Program-made: the position numbers and the translations under genes
Notes under the pieces: generated by a model
What the model was told of the DNA's origin: nothing
Databases searched by the model: none
What the model saw: the letters and a program-made list of their open reading frames with translations, nothing else
Source: Natronomonas gomsonensis
Lineage (GTDB): Archaea; Halobacteriota; Halobacteria; Halobacteriales; Haloarculaceae
NCBI RefSeq assembly: GCF_013391635.1
Contig: NZ_JACAWU010000001.1
Coordinates: 310,001 to 374,000 of the forward strand
Reading direction: 5' to 3'
DNA: 64,000 bases
Part shown: piece by piece, positions 16,939-25,442 of the stretch
Numbering within the stretch: the stretch's first letter is position 1
How the letters are laid out: every line of letters starts with the position of its first letter

Positions 16939-17433
16939 ATGCGCGTCGTCCTGATGAGCGATACGCACGTCAAGTCCCGCGCTGCTGCGCTTCCGGAGTG
17001 GGTGAAATCGACGCTCCGGAGTGCCGAGCACACTATCCACGCCGGCGACTTCGACTCCCGGCCGGCATACGAGGAGGTAGCCGACCTCGCCGACGAGTTG
17101 ACCGCCGTCGCGGGCAACATGGACCGCGCGCTGGGGTTGCCCGAGGTGGCGACCGTCGAATTGGGCGGCGTCCGGTTCGTCGTCACCCACGGGACTGGCC
17201 CCGACGACGGCTACCGCGAGCGCGTACTCGACGTCGTCGAGGACAACGCCTCAGAGGGCGTCCCGACCCTCGGCGTTTCGGGACACACCCACCGCGTCGT
17301 CGACGAGGAAGTCGACGGCTATCGCCTGCTGAACCCCGGGAGTGCGACCGGTGCCTTTCCCGCACAGGAGGCGACCCTGATGGTCGCCGAGGTAGACGGC
17401 GGCGATTGTTCGGTCGACCTCCGACGGGAGTGA
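16939..17433 (+). CDS. YfcE/MJ0936-type metallophosphoesterase
   Basis: This 164-residue calcineurin-like phosphoesterase has the five metal motifs: LMSDTHVK (D-x-H), HAGDFDS (GD), AGNMDR (GN), THGT (H) and GHTHR (GHxH). The family hydrolyses phosphodiesters with Mn or Ni; the physiological substrate is usually unknown. The ATG at 16939 is the first that gives the motif-I strand at the N-terminus. It is divergent from the Nudix/eIF2B gene across 52 bases, so the two may share a promoter region. Confidence 0.88.
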   Translation: MRVVLMSDTHVKSRAAALPEWVKSTLRSAEHTIHAGDFDSRPAYEEVADLADELTAVAGNMDRALGLPEVATVELGGVRFVVTHGTGPDDGYRERVLDVVEDNASEGVPTLGVSGHTHRVVDEEVDGYRLLNPGSATGAFPAQEATLMVAEVDGGDCSVDLRRE

Positions 17434-17505
17434 GACGACGGCGATGGGGTGGCGGACATCTCCGGTATCTCGCCCCTTTTTGTCCGGACGGGTCCATTCG
17501 GAGGT

Positions 17506-18258
17506 ATGGAGGCCTTCGCCGTCGAGGGATTGCCGGAGATACGCGCGGGCGACGACCTCGCCACGCTCATCGACGAGCACGTCGACTTCGAGGCGGGCGA
17601 CGTGCTGTGTCTCGCCAGCACGGTCGTCTCGAAGGCCGAAGGCCGGAAGGCCGACCTCGCGGATTTCCCCGCGAGTAGCCGTGCAGAGGCCATCGCCGAG
17701 CGCCTCGAATCCGTCACTGGCGAGACGAAAGACCCCCGCTTCGCGCAGGCCGTCTTGGCGGAAAGCGAGGAGCTGGTCATCGAGGCGCCGTTTCTCCTCG
17801 CCGTCACCCGCTTCGGCCACGTGACGGTCAACGCCGGCATCGACCGCTCGAACGTCCCCGGCGCGGAGTTGCTGCTGTTGCCCGAAGACCCCACCGCATC
17901 GGCCGAACGGCTTTCGGAAGCGCTCGGCGTCCCCGTCGTCGTCACCGACACCTCGGGGCGGCCGTTCCGCTACGGCCAACGCGGCGTCGCCATCGGATGG
18001 GCCGGACTCCCCGCCGCCCGCGACTGGCGCGGCGAATCCGACCGCGACGGCCGGGAACTCGACGTGACCGTCCAGGCCGTCGTCGACGAACTCGCCGCCG
18101 CAGCGAACCTCGTCGCCGGCGAGGGCGGCGGCGGCACACCCGCAGTCGTAATCCGCGGCTGGGAGTTCGGCGACCACGCCGGCAGCGACGAACTGTTTCG
18201 AGCAGACGAGGACGACCTCGTCCGAGACGCCCTTCGCGAGTGGGAGTTCGAGCGATAG
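17506..18258 (+). CDS. cofE: Coenzyme F420-0:L-glutamate ligase
   Basis: CofE adds L-glutamates to F420-0 using GTP, making F420-2, the hydride carrier used by the reductase encoded next door. The 250-residue product starts [12 protein letters not shown]. It contains the family blocks [16 protein letters not shown] (near residues 34-49), [12 protein letters not shown] and [22 protein letters not shown]. Length is normal for the single-domain archaeal enzyme. I chose the ATG at 17506, preceded by GGAGGT, over a longer frame. It is followed after 45 bases by mer. Confidence 0.92.
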   Translation: MEAFAVEGLPEIRAGDDLATLIDEHVDFEAGDVLCLASTVVSKAEGRKADLADFPASSRAEAIAERLESVTGETKDPRFAQAVLAESEELVIEAPFLLAVTRFGHVTVNAGIDRSNVPGAELLLLPEDPTASAERLSEALGVPVVVTDTSGRPFRYGQRGVAIGWAGLPAARDWRGESDRDGRELDVTVQAVVDELAAAANLVAGEGGGGTPAVVIRGWEFGDHAGSDELFRADEDDLVRDALREWEFER

Positions 18259-18303
18259 CGCGATGTTCGCCGTCGAACAGTCCCCCGCGACCGACTTCGA
18301 ACC

Positions 18304-19293
18304 ATGATAGGAATCGAACTCACCCCCGAACACCCAGTCAGCCGCATCGCCGACCTCGGCGAAGCGGCCGAAGCCAACGGCTTCGGCACCGTCTTCACGA
18401 CGTGTCACTACAACAACCGCGACCCCTTCGTCGCGCTGGATAGAATCGCCCGTCGCACCGAATCGGTCCGAATCGGTCCCGGCGTCGCCAACCCCTACGA
18501 GACGCATCCGGTGACGCTCGCCTCCCGCGTGGCGACGCTCGATGAAGCCTCCGGCGGCCGGGCCGTCTTCGGCGTCGGCGCGGGCGACAAATCGACGCTG
18601 TCGAACCTCGGCTACGACCGCGACCGTCCGCTCCGGCGCGTTCTGGAGACGTTCAAAGTCGCCAGCGACCTCTACGCCGGCGAGCGCGTCGACCACGACG
18701 GCACGTTCCTCGCGAAAGACGCCGGTCTCAACTACGCCGATGCCGTCGGCGAGGTTCCGACCTACGTCGGCGCACAGGGGCCCCACATGATTCGGATGGC
18801 CGCGAAACACGCCGACGGCGTCCTGTTGAACGGCTCACACCCGCGGGACTTCGCGTGGGCGGCCGAGCAGGTCGAACAGGGACTCGACGAGCGGCCGGCC
18901 GAGCGCGGCGGGTTCGATTTCGCCGCCTACGCCGCGGTGTCGGTGTCCGAAGACGCCGAGGCCGCACGCGAGGCCGCACGGCCGCCGGTGGCGTTCATCG
19001 CCGCCGGGGCGGCGCCGCCGGTGTTGGACCGTCACGGTCTCGACGGCGACCGCGCCGACCGCATCGGCACTCGCATCTCGGCGGGGGAGTTCACCGAGGC
19101 GTTCGAGGCGGTGAGCGAGGAGATGATAGACGCCTTCTGCATCGCTGGGCGACCGGAATCCGTCGAGGAGAAAATCGCGGGCGTGTTGGAGTACGCCGAC
19201 AGTTTCGTTGCGGGGGCGCCGCTCGGCCCGGACCTCGAAGACGCTATCGAGCTTGCCGGGGCGGTCCTTGACCGCTCGGAAGCAGACGCTTGA
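18304..19293 (+). CDS. mer: F420-dependent methylenetetrahydromethanopterin reductase-like enzyme
   Basis: The 329-residue luciferase-like (LLM) TIM barrel has the Mer signature [26 protein letters not shown], a [15 protein letters not shown] strand and [10 protein letters not shown] for F420 binding. Methanogen Mer reduces methylene-H4MPT with F420H2. In haloarchaea, which use folate-type C1 carriers, the same fold may act on methylene-tetrahydrofolate, so the exact substrate is uncertain. Adjacency to cofE ties it to F420 metabolism. The C-terminus overlaps a small gene on the other strand. Confidence 0.85.
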   Translation: MIGIELTPEHPVSRIADLGEAAEANGFGTVFTTCHYNNRDPFVALDRIARRTESVRIGPGVANPYETHPVTLASRVATLDEASGGRAVFGVGAGDKSTLSNLGYDRDRPLRRVLETFKVASDLYAGERVDHDGTFLAKDAGLNYADAVGEVPTYVGAQGPHMIRMAAKHADGVLLNGSHPRDFAWAAEQVEQGLDERPAERGGFDFAAYAAVSVSEDAEAAREAARPPVAFIAAGAAPPVLDRHGLDGDRADRIGTRISAGEFTEAFEAVSEEMIDAFCIAGRPESVEEKIAGVLEYADSFVAGAPLGPDLEDAIELAGAVLDRSEADA

Positions 19294-19468
19294 TAGAGGC
19301 GAGAACCCCACCGAGCGTCAACACGCCGAAGACGCCCGCAGCGAGAGTGACGAAGACGGCGCCTGACAGCATCATCGCGGCGACAAGGGGGTCCGTCGCG
19401 GCGACCTCTGCGAACCGTTCGATGAGACCGACCGTGTTGTCCGATACACCGGTCTGAATGTCAACCAT
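19244..19468 (-). CDS. Small single-helix membrane protein
   Basis: This 74-residue protein has one strong hydrophobic segment ([32 protein letters not shown]) and a basic tail, [15 protein letters not shown]. The last 17 codons overlap mer in antisense. It resembles short haloarchaeal membrane proteins of unknown function (perhaps the DUF7859 type). Its independent start, MVDIQTGVSD, follows a normal haloarchaeal spacer. Confidence 0.6.
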   Translation of the reverse strand: MVDIQTGVSDNTVGLIERFAEVAATDPLVAAMMLSGAVFVTLAAGVFGVLTLGGVLASIKRLLPSGQGPPRQAR

Positions 19469-19546
19469 ACACTACCGTTCGACGCCTCCTACTTGTGTGT
19501 GTCCGTCCGCCGCCGAGTATAAGCCCGCCGCGTCCCCACGGAACGT

Positions 19547-19816
19547 ATGCGCGATAGCTCGCTGGAGGATTTTCTCGAGGGCGACGACAGTGAGACCGAC
19601 GCCGGCGGCGATGTCGACGACGACGCAGCCAACGACGCCGACACCGACCCGGACACGGACGCCTCGGGCAGCGTCAGCCCCGCCGTTTCGACGTACGACT
19701 GGACCCCGACGGGCGCGACGTGTGCGAGCTGTGACGCCGTCGTCGAGCGCCGCTGGCGGGACGGAAGCGACGACGGCGACGGCGAACTCGTCTGTTTCGA
19801 CTGCAAAGCGTGGTGA
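19547..19816 (+). CDS. DUF7573-like acidic protein with a C-terminal zinc ribbon
   Basis: This 89-residue protein begins MRDSSLEDFLEGDD, has a long Asp/Ala-rich low-complexity linker, and ends with a zinc ribbon CASC...CFDC (residues about 63-87). This layout is typical of a haloarchaeal family annotated DUF7573. The role is unknown; the ribbon could bind nucleic acid. The ATG at 19547 is preceded by a TATAAGCC stretch near 19517 that fits a TATA box. Confidence 0.75.
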   Translation: MRDSSLEDFLEGDDSETDAGGDVDDDAANDADTDPDTDASGSVSPAVSTYDWTPTGATCASCDAVVERRWRDGSDDGDGELVCFDCKAW

Positions 19817-19880
19817 ACGCTCACGAGGGGGACGCTCGGTCGGAACCCTTATCCCCGATTGTCCGTTCAGTTCATTCGTA

Positions 19881-20075
19881 ATGGCGACTGGCACGGTTGA
19901 CTTCTTCAACGACACTGGCGGCTACGGATTCATCGAAACTGACGACGCAGACGAGGACGTGTTCTTCCACATGGAAGACGTCGGCGGCGACGACCTCGAA
20001 GAGGGGCAGGAGGTCGAGTTCGACATCGAGGAGGCCGAGAAGGGCCCCCGCGCGACGAACCTGACCCGACTGTAA
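19881..20075 (+). CDS. cspA: Cold-shock domain protein, first copy
   Basis: The 64-residue single OB-fold cold-shock protein has RNP1-like GGYGFIET and RNP2-like DVFFHMED. It binds single-stranded RNA/DNA and is expected to act as an RNA chaperone. It is very acidic compared with bacterial CspA, as usual in halophiles. The start MATGTVDFFN is directly preceded by TTCATTCGTA. It forms a tandem pair with the gene at 20263, from which it differs at only about five positions. Confidence 0.95.
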   Translation: MATGTVDFFNDTGGYGFIETDDADEDVFFHMEDVGGDDLEEGQEVEFDIEEAEKGPRATNLTRL

Positions 20076-20262
20076 ATCCGAGCGATACGTCGCAACGAGC
20101 GACGGAACTACCACAATATCGAGTATTTTTCACCGGACAGCGACGCGTTTCGGTAGTGCTCTCGACCGGAAACGGAGGGGGAAAATTCTCGCGTGTCTGA
20201 GTTGTCACGAAGAAAACGAATACGAGAGGCTTATACGTGCCCACCATCTCTCTGTATTCGCA

Positions 20263-20457
20263 ATGGCAAACGGTAAGGTTGACTTCTTCAACGACACTGG
20301 CGGCTACGGATTTATCGAGACTGACGACGCGGACGAGGACGTTTTCTTCCACATGGAGGACGTTGGCGGCCCCGACCTCGAAGAGGGTCAGGAAATCGAA
20401 TTCGATATCGAGGAAGCCGAGAAGGGCCCGCGCGCGACGAACGTCACGCGCCTGTAA
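20263..20457 (+). CDS. cspA: Cold-shock domain protein, second copy
   Basis: The 64 residues nearly repeat the preceding cold-shock protein. Changes are Thr3Asn, Thr5Lys, one Asp to Pro, Val to Ile and Leu to Val. The 187-base spacer carries its own TATA-like GGCTTATACG near 20228-20237, 26-35 bases before the ATG, so the copies can be expressed separately. Such pairs probably arose by local duplication and may respond to different conditions. Confidence 0.95.
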   Translation: MANGKVDFFNDTGGYGFIETDDADEDVFFHMEDVGGPDLEEGQEIEFDIEEAEKGPRATNVTRL

Positions 20458-20541
20458 GGCTCCCGCTTTCCACACTCGCTTCGAGCGACTGAACTGACTT
20501 TTCCGTATTTTTCGATAGACAGCTACTGCTATCTCCGTCAC

Positions 20542-20781
20542 TCAATCGTCGTCCGCCGTGTAGCCCCGCTTCGGTGTTCGATACGATTCGAACACTGCCT
20601 CCTCGTTGTCCAGCGTACAGGCGAGGCGATACTGACCGATTCGGAGCTTCGAGAACGGTCCACCGGTCAAGGGTTCGAGAAACGCCGCCGGCTCGCGCCA
20701 CTCCGAACCAACCACTTCGTCGAGATTCTCGAACTGTCCGGCCGCGCGTTCGGTGAACGCCCACGTCCACCCCTCACTCAT
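20542..20781 (-). CDS. RelE-like mRNA interferase toxin
   Basis: The product is 79 residues starting MSEGWTWAFTERAAGQF (ATG 20779-20781; an in-frame GTG lies six bases upstream). The layout is that of ParE/RelE toxins: helix ERAAGQFENLDEVV, then FLEPLTGGPFSKLRIGQYRLACTLDNEEAVFESY, in which K-L-R-I-G-Q-Y-R is the family core. The terminal His/Tyr of many RelE proteins is not obvious here. The gene overlaps the end of its upstream antitoxin gene by several bases. Confidence 0.82.
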   Translation of the reverse strand: MSEGWTWAFTERAAGQFENLDEVVGSEWREPAAFLEPLTGGPFSKLRIGQYRLACTLDNEEAVFESYRTPKRGYTADDD

Positions 20782-21058
20782 CGTCACCCATCATCGCCAG
20801 CACCTCCTCGCGTGAGACCAACGCCTCGTCGCCGCTCCGCAGTCCGTGTTCACCCGCGGCAATCTGTTTCCAGCCAGCCCGCGAGAAATCGGGGTTTTTC
20901 ACCGCATCACGGGCCACGTACCGCAGAAACTCGCTCCGGGAGTTGAACCCCTGTTCGCGCCACGTCGCGTCGATATCTTCGAGGAACGACTCGCTCAATC
21001 GGAGGTTAATCTGAACCATCTTCGGGTCCTCGTCGTTCGGGTCTTCACCATCTGACAT
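20774..21058 (-). CDS. Ribbon-helix-helix antitoxin
   Basis: The 94-residue protein has an N-terminal ribbon-helix-helix domain: strand KMVQINLRLSESFL, helix EDIDATWREQ, turn GFNSRSEFL, helix RYVARDAV. The C-terminal half (EHGLRSGDEALVSREEVLAMM) is probably the toxin-wrapping part. RHH antitoxins repress their own promoter, and a perfect palindrome sits 17-30 bases upstream of the start. The gene precedes and overlaps the RelE-like toxin, the classical order. Confidence 0.85.
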   Translation of the reverse strand: MSDGEDPNDEDPKMVQINLRLSESFLEDIDATWREQGFNSRSEFLRYVARDAVKNPDFSRAGWKQIAAGEHGLRSGDEALVSREEVLAMMGDDE

Positions 21059-21074
21059 ATACGTCTGCTTTACG

Positions 21075-21088
21075 TTTGTATATACAAA
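21075..21088 (-). promoter_or_regulatory. Palindromic operator/promoter of the toxin-antitoxin pair
   Basis: TTTGTATATACAAA is a perfect 14-base palindrome ending 17 bases before the antitoxin ATG. Its centre TATATA can serve as TATA box for a near-leaderless mRNA, so binding of the RHH antitoxin there would block transcription. Confidence 0.65.
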
Positions 21089-21122
21089 AGCTATCGGGCG
21101 AATGGGTGAACGATGTAGCGTA

Positions 21123-22469
21123 TCAGAGAATCACGCTCTCCAGTACGTCTTGCAACTTCGCTTCGACTTCCGACGCCTGTAGGATGCGAATCGACCGCTG
21201 TTCATTCAATGGAGCAGTGTCCGTCTCTTCGATGTCCTGTACGACCAGCAACCCGTTCCATCCTGAGCCGACGTACTCGGTGTCGCTCTCGTAGACGAAT
21301 TCGTCTTCCCGTCGCAGGAAGGCGAGATACTCGATTGTCTCCTTGATGCCCGTACGAACCGTATCCGGGCGCGTCGAGTTCTTGATTTCTGTGATGAGGT
21401 ACTCGTGTCGCTCTTCGGTGTCGACTTCGAGGACGATAACGTCCGGCCGACCGGTCGTTTGCCTGAACTCCTCCTCTCGGAAGTACGTCGACATCACCTC
21501 CCGTGTTTCCCGCTGTATCATCTCCGTTCGGGTGAGCTTTTCACGGGCCTTCTCGAAGTTCTCCGGGACGAACGACAGGCCGCGTCCGGACGCGGAGTTG
21601 TCGTGATACAGCGCGATTTCGGTGTCACCGTCCTCCATTCGGGCGACTTCTTGGGAGTCCGTTTCGATGGTCGACAGCGTGAACGACTCCCCCCGGAGCG
21701 ATTCGATGGTCGAGACGTATCGAAAGAGGACGTACAACTCCAGCAGCGTCTCTTCGTCATCCGGAGTGATGGCGGTTTCTTCGAGGAGGTCCGCAATCGC
21801 ATCAGTATCACCGTCGAGACTGGCTCGATACGAGCGAAGCAGACCCGCCGCTTCGGTGTAAACCGGGGTTCGTGCCTCTTCGGCCCGCTGGAGCATTCGC
21901 TCGGTCGGTTCGTACTCCTCAGGGTCGCGGATACGGGTGACGTGGACGTTCCGCTCGAAGACGCGTTCCATCACGTCGACGAGTTCGAGGTTCTCCCGCC
22001 ACCGCTCGGTCACCCACTCGTAGTCGGCGCGAAGGTACTTCGAGCAGTCCTGAAGCGTCTCGTAGAGTATCGCCAGCAGACGCTTGAGAACGACGTTCTC
22101 GGCGATGTCGTAGCTCTCCGAGCGATTGTCACAGACGAACAGTGACGCGTCACGCGGGTTCGTCGAATACCGCTTCTTCACCGTCGCTGGCCAGTTGATT
22201 CGACCGCCGACCTCTCCTCGGGAGACCGTCCTGACGTTCTCGGTTTGGGTTTTGACGTTCCGAAGTCGCTCGGGAAGTCGTTCGACGAACTGGACGACCT
22301 CCGGTTTCAACAGGAAGTGGAGTCGGACGAGCGACTCGTAGTCGTCGAAACGCTCGTCGAGGCCCGTCGGTTTCAGTTCCCGTGCGATGTGTGCTTCGGG
22401 GAACGTCCCGTGCATCACGTAGGTGAGGATGTCCTGTGACAGCCCCGAGACGAGCGCCTCCCTATCCAT
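21123..22469 (-). CDS. mcrC: McrC-like nuclease subunit (PD-(D/E)XK)
   Basis: This is a 448-residue protein. Residues 1-330 are mostly helical (PF04411/DUF2357-like), with DNRSESYDIAENVVLKRLL resembling the McrC core. Residues about 345-400 form a PD-(D/E)XK nuclease: GRPDVIVLEVDTEER then YLITEIKNSTRPD, giving D and E-x-K catalytic residues. McrC is the DNA-cutting partner of McrB. The start lies inside the last codons of the ATPase gene (8-base overlap), so translation is coupled. The C-terminal end reads LQDVLESVIL. Confidence 0.8.
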   Translation of the reverse strand: MDREALVSGLSQDILTYVMHGTFPEAHIARELKPTGLDERFDDYESLVRLHFLLKPEVVQFVERLPERLRNVKTQTENVRTVSRGEVGGRINWPATVKKRYSTNPRDASLFVCDNRSESYDIAENVVLKRLLAILYETLQDCSKYLRADYEWVTERWRENLELVDVMERVFERNVHVTRIRDPEEYEPTERMLQRAEEARTPVYTEAAGLLRSYRASLDGDTDAIADLLEETAITPDDEETLLELYVLFRYVSTIESLRGESFTLSTIETDSQEVARMEDGDTEIALYHDNSASGRGLSFVPENFEKAREKLTRTEMIQRETREVMSTYFREEEFRQTTGRPDVIVLEVDTEERHEYLITEIKNSTRPDTVRTGIKETIEYLAFLRREDEFVYESDTEYVGSGWNGLLVVQDIEETDTAPLNEQRSIRILQASEVEAKLQDVLESVIL

Positions 22470-23997
22470 CGGCAGTTACTCCCAGCACATCGGCCGCCAA
22501 GCGGTCGAGACGAGACCGGTCGATAGCGTCCGAGGCGGCGATTCGAGAGACGATTCGCTTCCGGTTCGGAACGCCCTCCAACTGCGGGAACACGTAGTTC
22601 GACACCGCTTGCGTCAACGCGACCTGCCGGTCGATGTCGTGGGCCGTGACGTGTGAGAGGATGTCCTTGATGATGGCAGGACCGATTTCACGGCCGTCGT
22701 CCAGTGCGTTAATCCTGAACCACAGGTCACCGACATCCCGTAGCGTCTCCTCGTCGGCATCGATGTTCCACACGTCGGCGTACGACTCGACGAGGTCAGC
22801 CTGTTCGTCGGGAGCCTCCGGAACCGTCGGTGCGCCGACGTGGACGAACGCGAACCGGCGCATGAACGCATACGAGAGTTCGTACAGCGACGTTTTGTCG
22901 TAACTGTTCATCGTCGCGAAGATGCGCCACGATGACGGGACGACGTATCTGTGGGCAAGTAAGTCGCCATCGAAGTCATCCGCGGGAAGAATCTCGATTT
23001 CCTCGCCACCACGCTTGTAGGGCAACTGGACTGCCTGTCCCGAAAGCAGTGTGAACAACTGGCCGAACGACTTGTCGATATCTGCGCGGTTGATTTCGTC
23101 GATGACCAGCAGTTCGTTCCGCTGTGTGTCGTTTCGCTTGAACCGTCGGAGAACCTGTCCGGGTTCGAACGTCAGGTCGTCGCCGTCGGTCTCGTCGGGC
23201 ATATAGCCGCCGACGGTTTCGAACGTCGACCAGTCTGCTGTCGCCGTGGTGAGTTGGTGGCCGGTGTAAATGTCAGGATACGAGTTGGTTAGATACTCAC
23301 AGAGCAGTCGGGCGATTTCCGTCTTTCCGGTCCCCGGTGGACCGGTGAAGATGAGGTGTTTTCCTGCGTTCAGCGCAGCGTTGACTTGGTCGAGAATTTC
23401 GGTCGCCTGACCGTCCGGAAAGTGTAGGTCGTCGAGAACTGAATCCGGGATATCGACCGCAGGAACGTCAGTCACGTTCGGCGTCGTCGTCTCTTCGGAG
23501 CGTTCACCGTAGACGAGGTTCTCGATGGAGCCGTACCGGCCTCTGATACCGCCGAGTCCCATCTCGTTGAGCGGGCTGAATCCCATCGGATACGTGATGT
23601 CGTAGCCGGCGAGGTCGTGAATCTCCGCAGAGTCTATGTCCGTCTCGACCGGCTCTTCGAGGTAAATGATACAGACCCACGGACTGTCCTTCTCGTGGTT
23701 CGGCCAGACGGCCCGTCCGAGCGGTTCGTTCTTTTCGGTCCCGAGAACCCGAGCGACGTGGTCGTAGCTACCGTTCTGATAGAAGAAGAGGTAATCCCCG
23801 GCCTCAATGTGCTTCCAACTCCCCTCGACGGATTCCTTGGTACCCCACAGCCGAACTGGACTGCTGGAGGGGTACTTCTCGGAGTGTTCGGCGATTTGTG
23901 CTTCGGAAAGGCCGTCGAGAGCGGTTCGTTGGAAGTTCTCTTGGGCGGCGGCGTTGCCGTAGGGAGCGAGAAATACCTCCGGCCCATCGTACGTCAT
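22462..23997 (-). CDS. mcrB: McrB-like AAA+ ATPase with N-terminal EVE/PUA-like domain
   Basis: This 511-residue protein has two parts. Residues about 1-140 look like an EVE/PUA-like reader: VRLWGTKESVEGSW, AGDYLFFYQNGSYDHVARV, WVCIIYLEEP. Residues about 210-510 are a McrB-type AAA+ motor with Walker A GPPGTGKTE (near 239-247), Walker B LLVIDEINRADIDKSFG and sensor FATMNSYDK. EVE-type domains bind modified bases in DNA or RNA, so the pair should recognise modified foreign nucleic acid. It is shorter than E. coli McrB plus accessory domains. Confidence 0.83.
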   Translation of the reverse strand: MTYDGPEVFLAPYGNAAAQENFQRTALDGLSEAQIAEHSEKYPSSSPVRLWGTKESVEGSWKHIEAGDYLFFYQNGSYDHVARVLGTEKNEPLGRAVWPNHEKDSPWVCIIYLEEPVETDIDSAEIHDLAGYDITYPMGFSPLNEMGLGGIRGRYGSIENLVYGERSEETTTPNVTDVPAVDIPDSVLDDLHFPDGQATEILDQVNAALNAGKHLIFTGPPGTGKTEIARLLCEYLTNSYPDIYTGHQLTTATADWSTFETVGGYMPDETDGDDLTFEPGQVLRRFKRNDTQRNELLVIDEINRADIDKSFGQLFTLLSGQAVQLPYKRGGEEIEILPADDFDGDLLAHRYVVPSSWRIFATMNSYDKTSLYELSYAFMRRFAFVHVGAPTVPEAPDEQADLVESYADVWNIDADEETLRDVGDLWFRINALDDGREIGPAIIKDILSHVTAHDIDRQVALTQAVSNYVFPQLEGVPNRKRIVSRIAASDAIDRSRLDRLAADVLGVTADG

Positions 23998-24053
23998 CGT
24001 CCGTCTGTGTTCCGTCGTCGAAATAAAAGTATGCGAGCGGTCGGCAAGCGTTT

Positions 24054-24302
24054 ATGAACGATAACAGGCCGATGAATCGCATGCTTCTTCGAAAACACCC
24101 CGACGCTCGTTGTCCGAGGTGTGGATCAACGCTGTGGTACGGCCTCAAAGCGGAAGCGACGGGATGGAAGATTAACTACGACTGTGTACGTCCAGAGGGC
24201 TGTGGACGGGAGTTCACGCCCGGTCGAATCGACCGCTCTTCAGTGAGCGGGCCCGACGAAGCACACCGTCAGGCCGAGCGCCTTGGAACGGTACTCTACT
24301 GA
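24054..24302 (+). CDS. Small zinc-ribbon protein beside the Mcr system
   Basis: This 82-residue protein carries CPRCG (residues about 20-24) and a second Cys pair DCVRPEGCG (about 43-51), which fit a four-Cys zinc site. It is divergent from mcrB by 56 bases. A later ATG (MLLRKHP, at 24081) could also be the start. It is not a known part of McrBC systems, so it may be a haloarchaeal accessory or simply a neighbour. Confidence 0.6.
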   Translation: MNDNRPMNRMLLRKHPDARCPRCGSTLWYGLKAEATGWKINYDCVRPEGCGREFTPGRIDRSSVSGPDEAHRQAERLGTVLY

Positions 24303-24461
24303 ATCCTCCTCGGTCGTCCATACTCGAAGAAATCTCCTGTGCGGTCCATACCCCAACCTCCATAGTGCTTACGTCGCTTCGGCCCCATCGACAGGTAATG
24401 ACAGTCGTACCGCGACCACAAGACGTATGGCGTGTTTCTCCGGGTATCCGGTACGCCCTCC

Positions 24462-25433
24462 ATGACTGACACGACCGAGTCATCGGCCGCGCCGCCGGCC
24501 GAGCGGGCGGTCGACGTACAGCGTGCCGGCGAGACCGCCCGGGACGTCATCGACAACGTCCAGCGGGTCATCGTCGGCAACGACGACAGCATCGAGCATC
24601 TGGTCACCGCGCTGTTGGGCGGCGGCCACGTCCTCCTAGAGGACGTCCCCGGCGTCGGCAAGACGATGCTCGCGCGTGCGGTCGCCGAATCCTTCGACTG
24701 CTCGTTCAAGCGCGTCCAGTTCACCCCGGACCTCCTGCCGGCCGACATCACCGGCGCGAACGTCTACAACCAACAGACGAGTACCTTCGAGTTCCGCGCG
24801 GGGCCCGTCTTCGCCAACGTCGTCTTGGGGGACGAAATCAACCGCGCGCCGCCGAAGACACAGGCCGCCCTGCTCGAAGCGATGGAGGAGGGACAGGTAA
24901 CCGTCGACGGCGAGAGCCATCCGGTACCGGACCCCTTCGTCGTCATCGCCACGCAGAACTCTATCGAGCGCGAGCGCACCTACGAGCTGCCGGCCGCGGA
25001 GTTGGACCGTTTCATGCTGAAGTTGCATCTCGGCTACCCCGACCCCGACGACGAGTCGGAGGTCATCGACCGCGCCGTCGGCGGCCACGCCATCGACGAC
25101 ATCTCGGCGGTCGCGACCGACGAAGCGCTCCGGGAGGCCCGCGAAGTGACCGGGAACGTCGAGGTTCGGGACCCGCTCCGGCAGTACGTCACGCGGCTGG
25201 CGAACTACACACGCGAGCACGCGGAGTTGGGCGTCAGCCCCCGCGGCTCTATCGCCCTGGTTCGGGCCGCACAGGGCCGTGCCGTACTCGACTCCCGCGA
25301 CTACGTGATTCCCGACGACGTACAGGCCGCCGCTCCGGTCGTCTTTCCTCACCGGATGCGGACCAGCCCCGGCGACGATGATAGCGAGGCCGTCGTCGAG
25401 GCGGCGCTGGAATCGGTCGCCGTCGAGGAGTGA
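24462..25433 (+). CDS. MoxR-family AAA+ ATPase
   Basis: The product is 323 residues starting MTDTTESSAAPP. Walker A is EDVPGVGKT (near residues 59-67) and Walker B is LGDEINRAPPKTQAAL (near 121-136), a MoxR hallmark. Sensor and Arg-finger blocks ATQNSIERERTYELPAAELDRF follow. MoxR ATPases act as chaperones, often with VWA or DUF58 proteins. Here the next genes are DUF58 and transglutaminase-like, the common MoxR operon order, with a 9-base gap. Confidence 0.93.
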   Translation: MTDTTESSAAPPAERAVDVQRAGETARDVIDNVQRVIVGNDDSIEHLVTALLGGGHVLLEDVPGVGKTMLARAVAESFDCSFKRVQFTPDLLPADITGANVYNQQTSTFEFRAGPVFANVVLGDEINRAPPKTQAALLEAMEEGQVTVDGESHPVPDPFVVIATQNSIERERTYELPAAELDRFMLKLHLGYPDPDDESEVIDRAVGGHAIDDISAVATDEALREAREVTGNVEVRDPLRQYVTRLANYTREHAELGVSPRGSIALVRAAQGRAVLDSRDYVIPDDVQAAAPVVFPHRMRTSPGDDDSEAVVEAALESVAVEE

Positions 25434-25442
25434 GAGCGGGCG

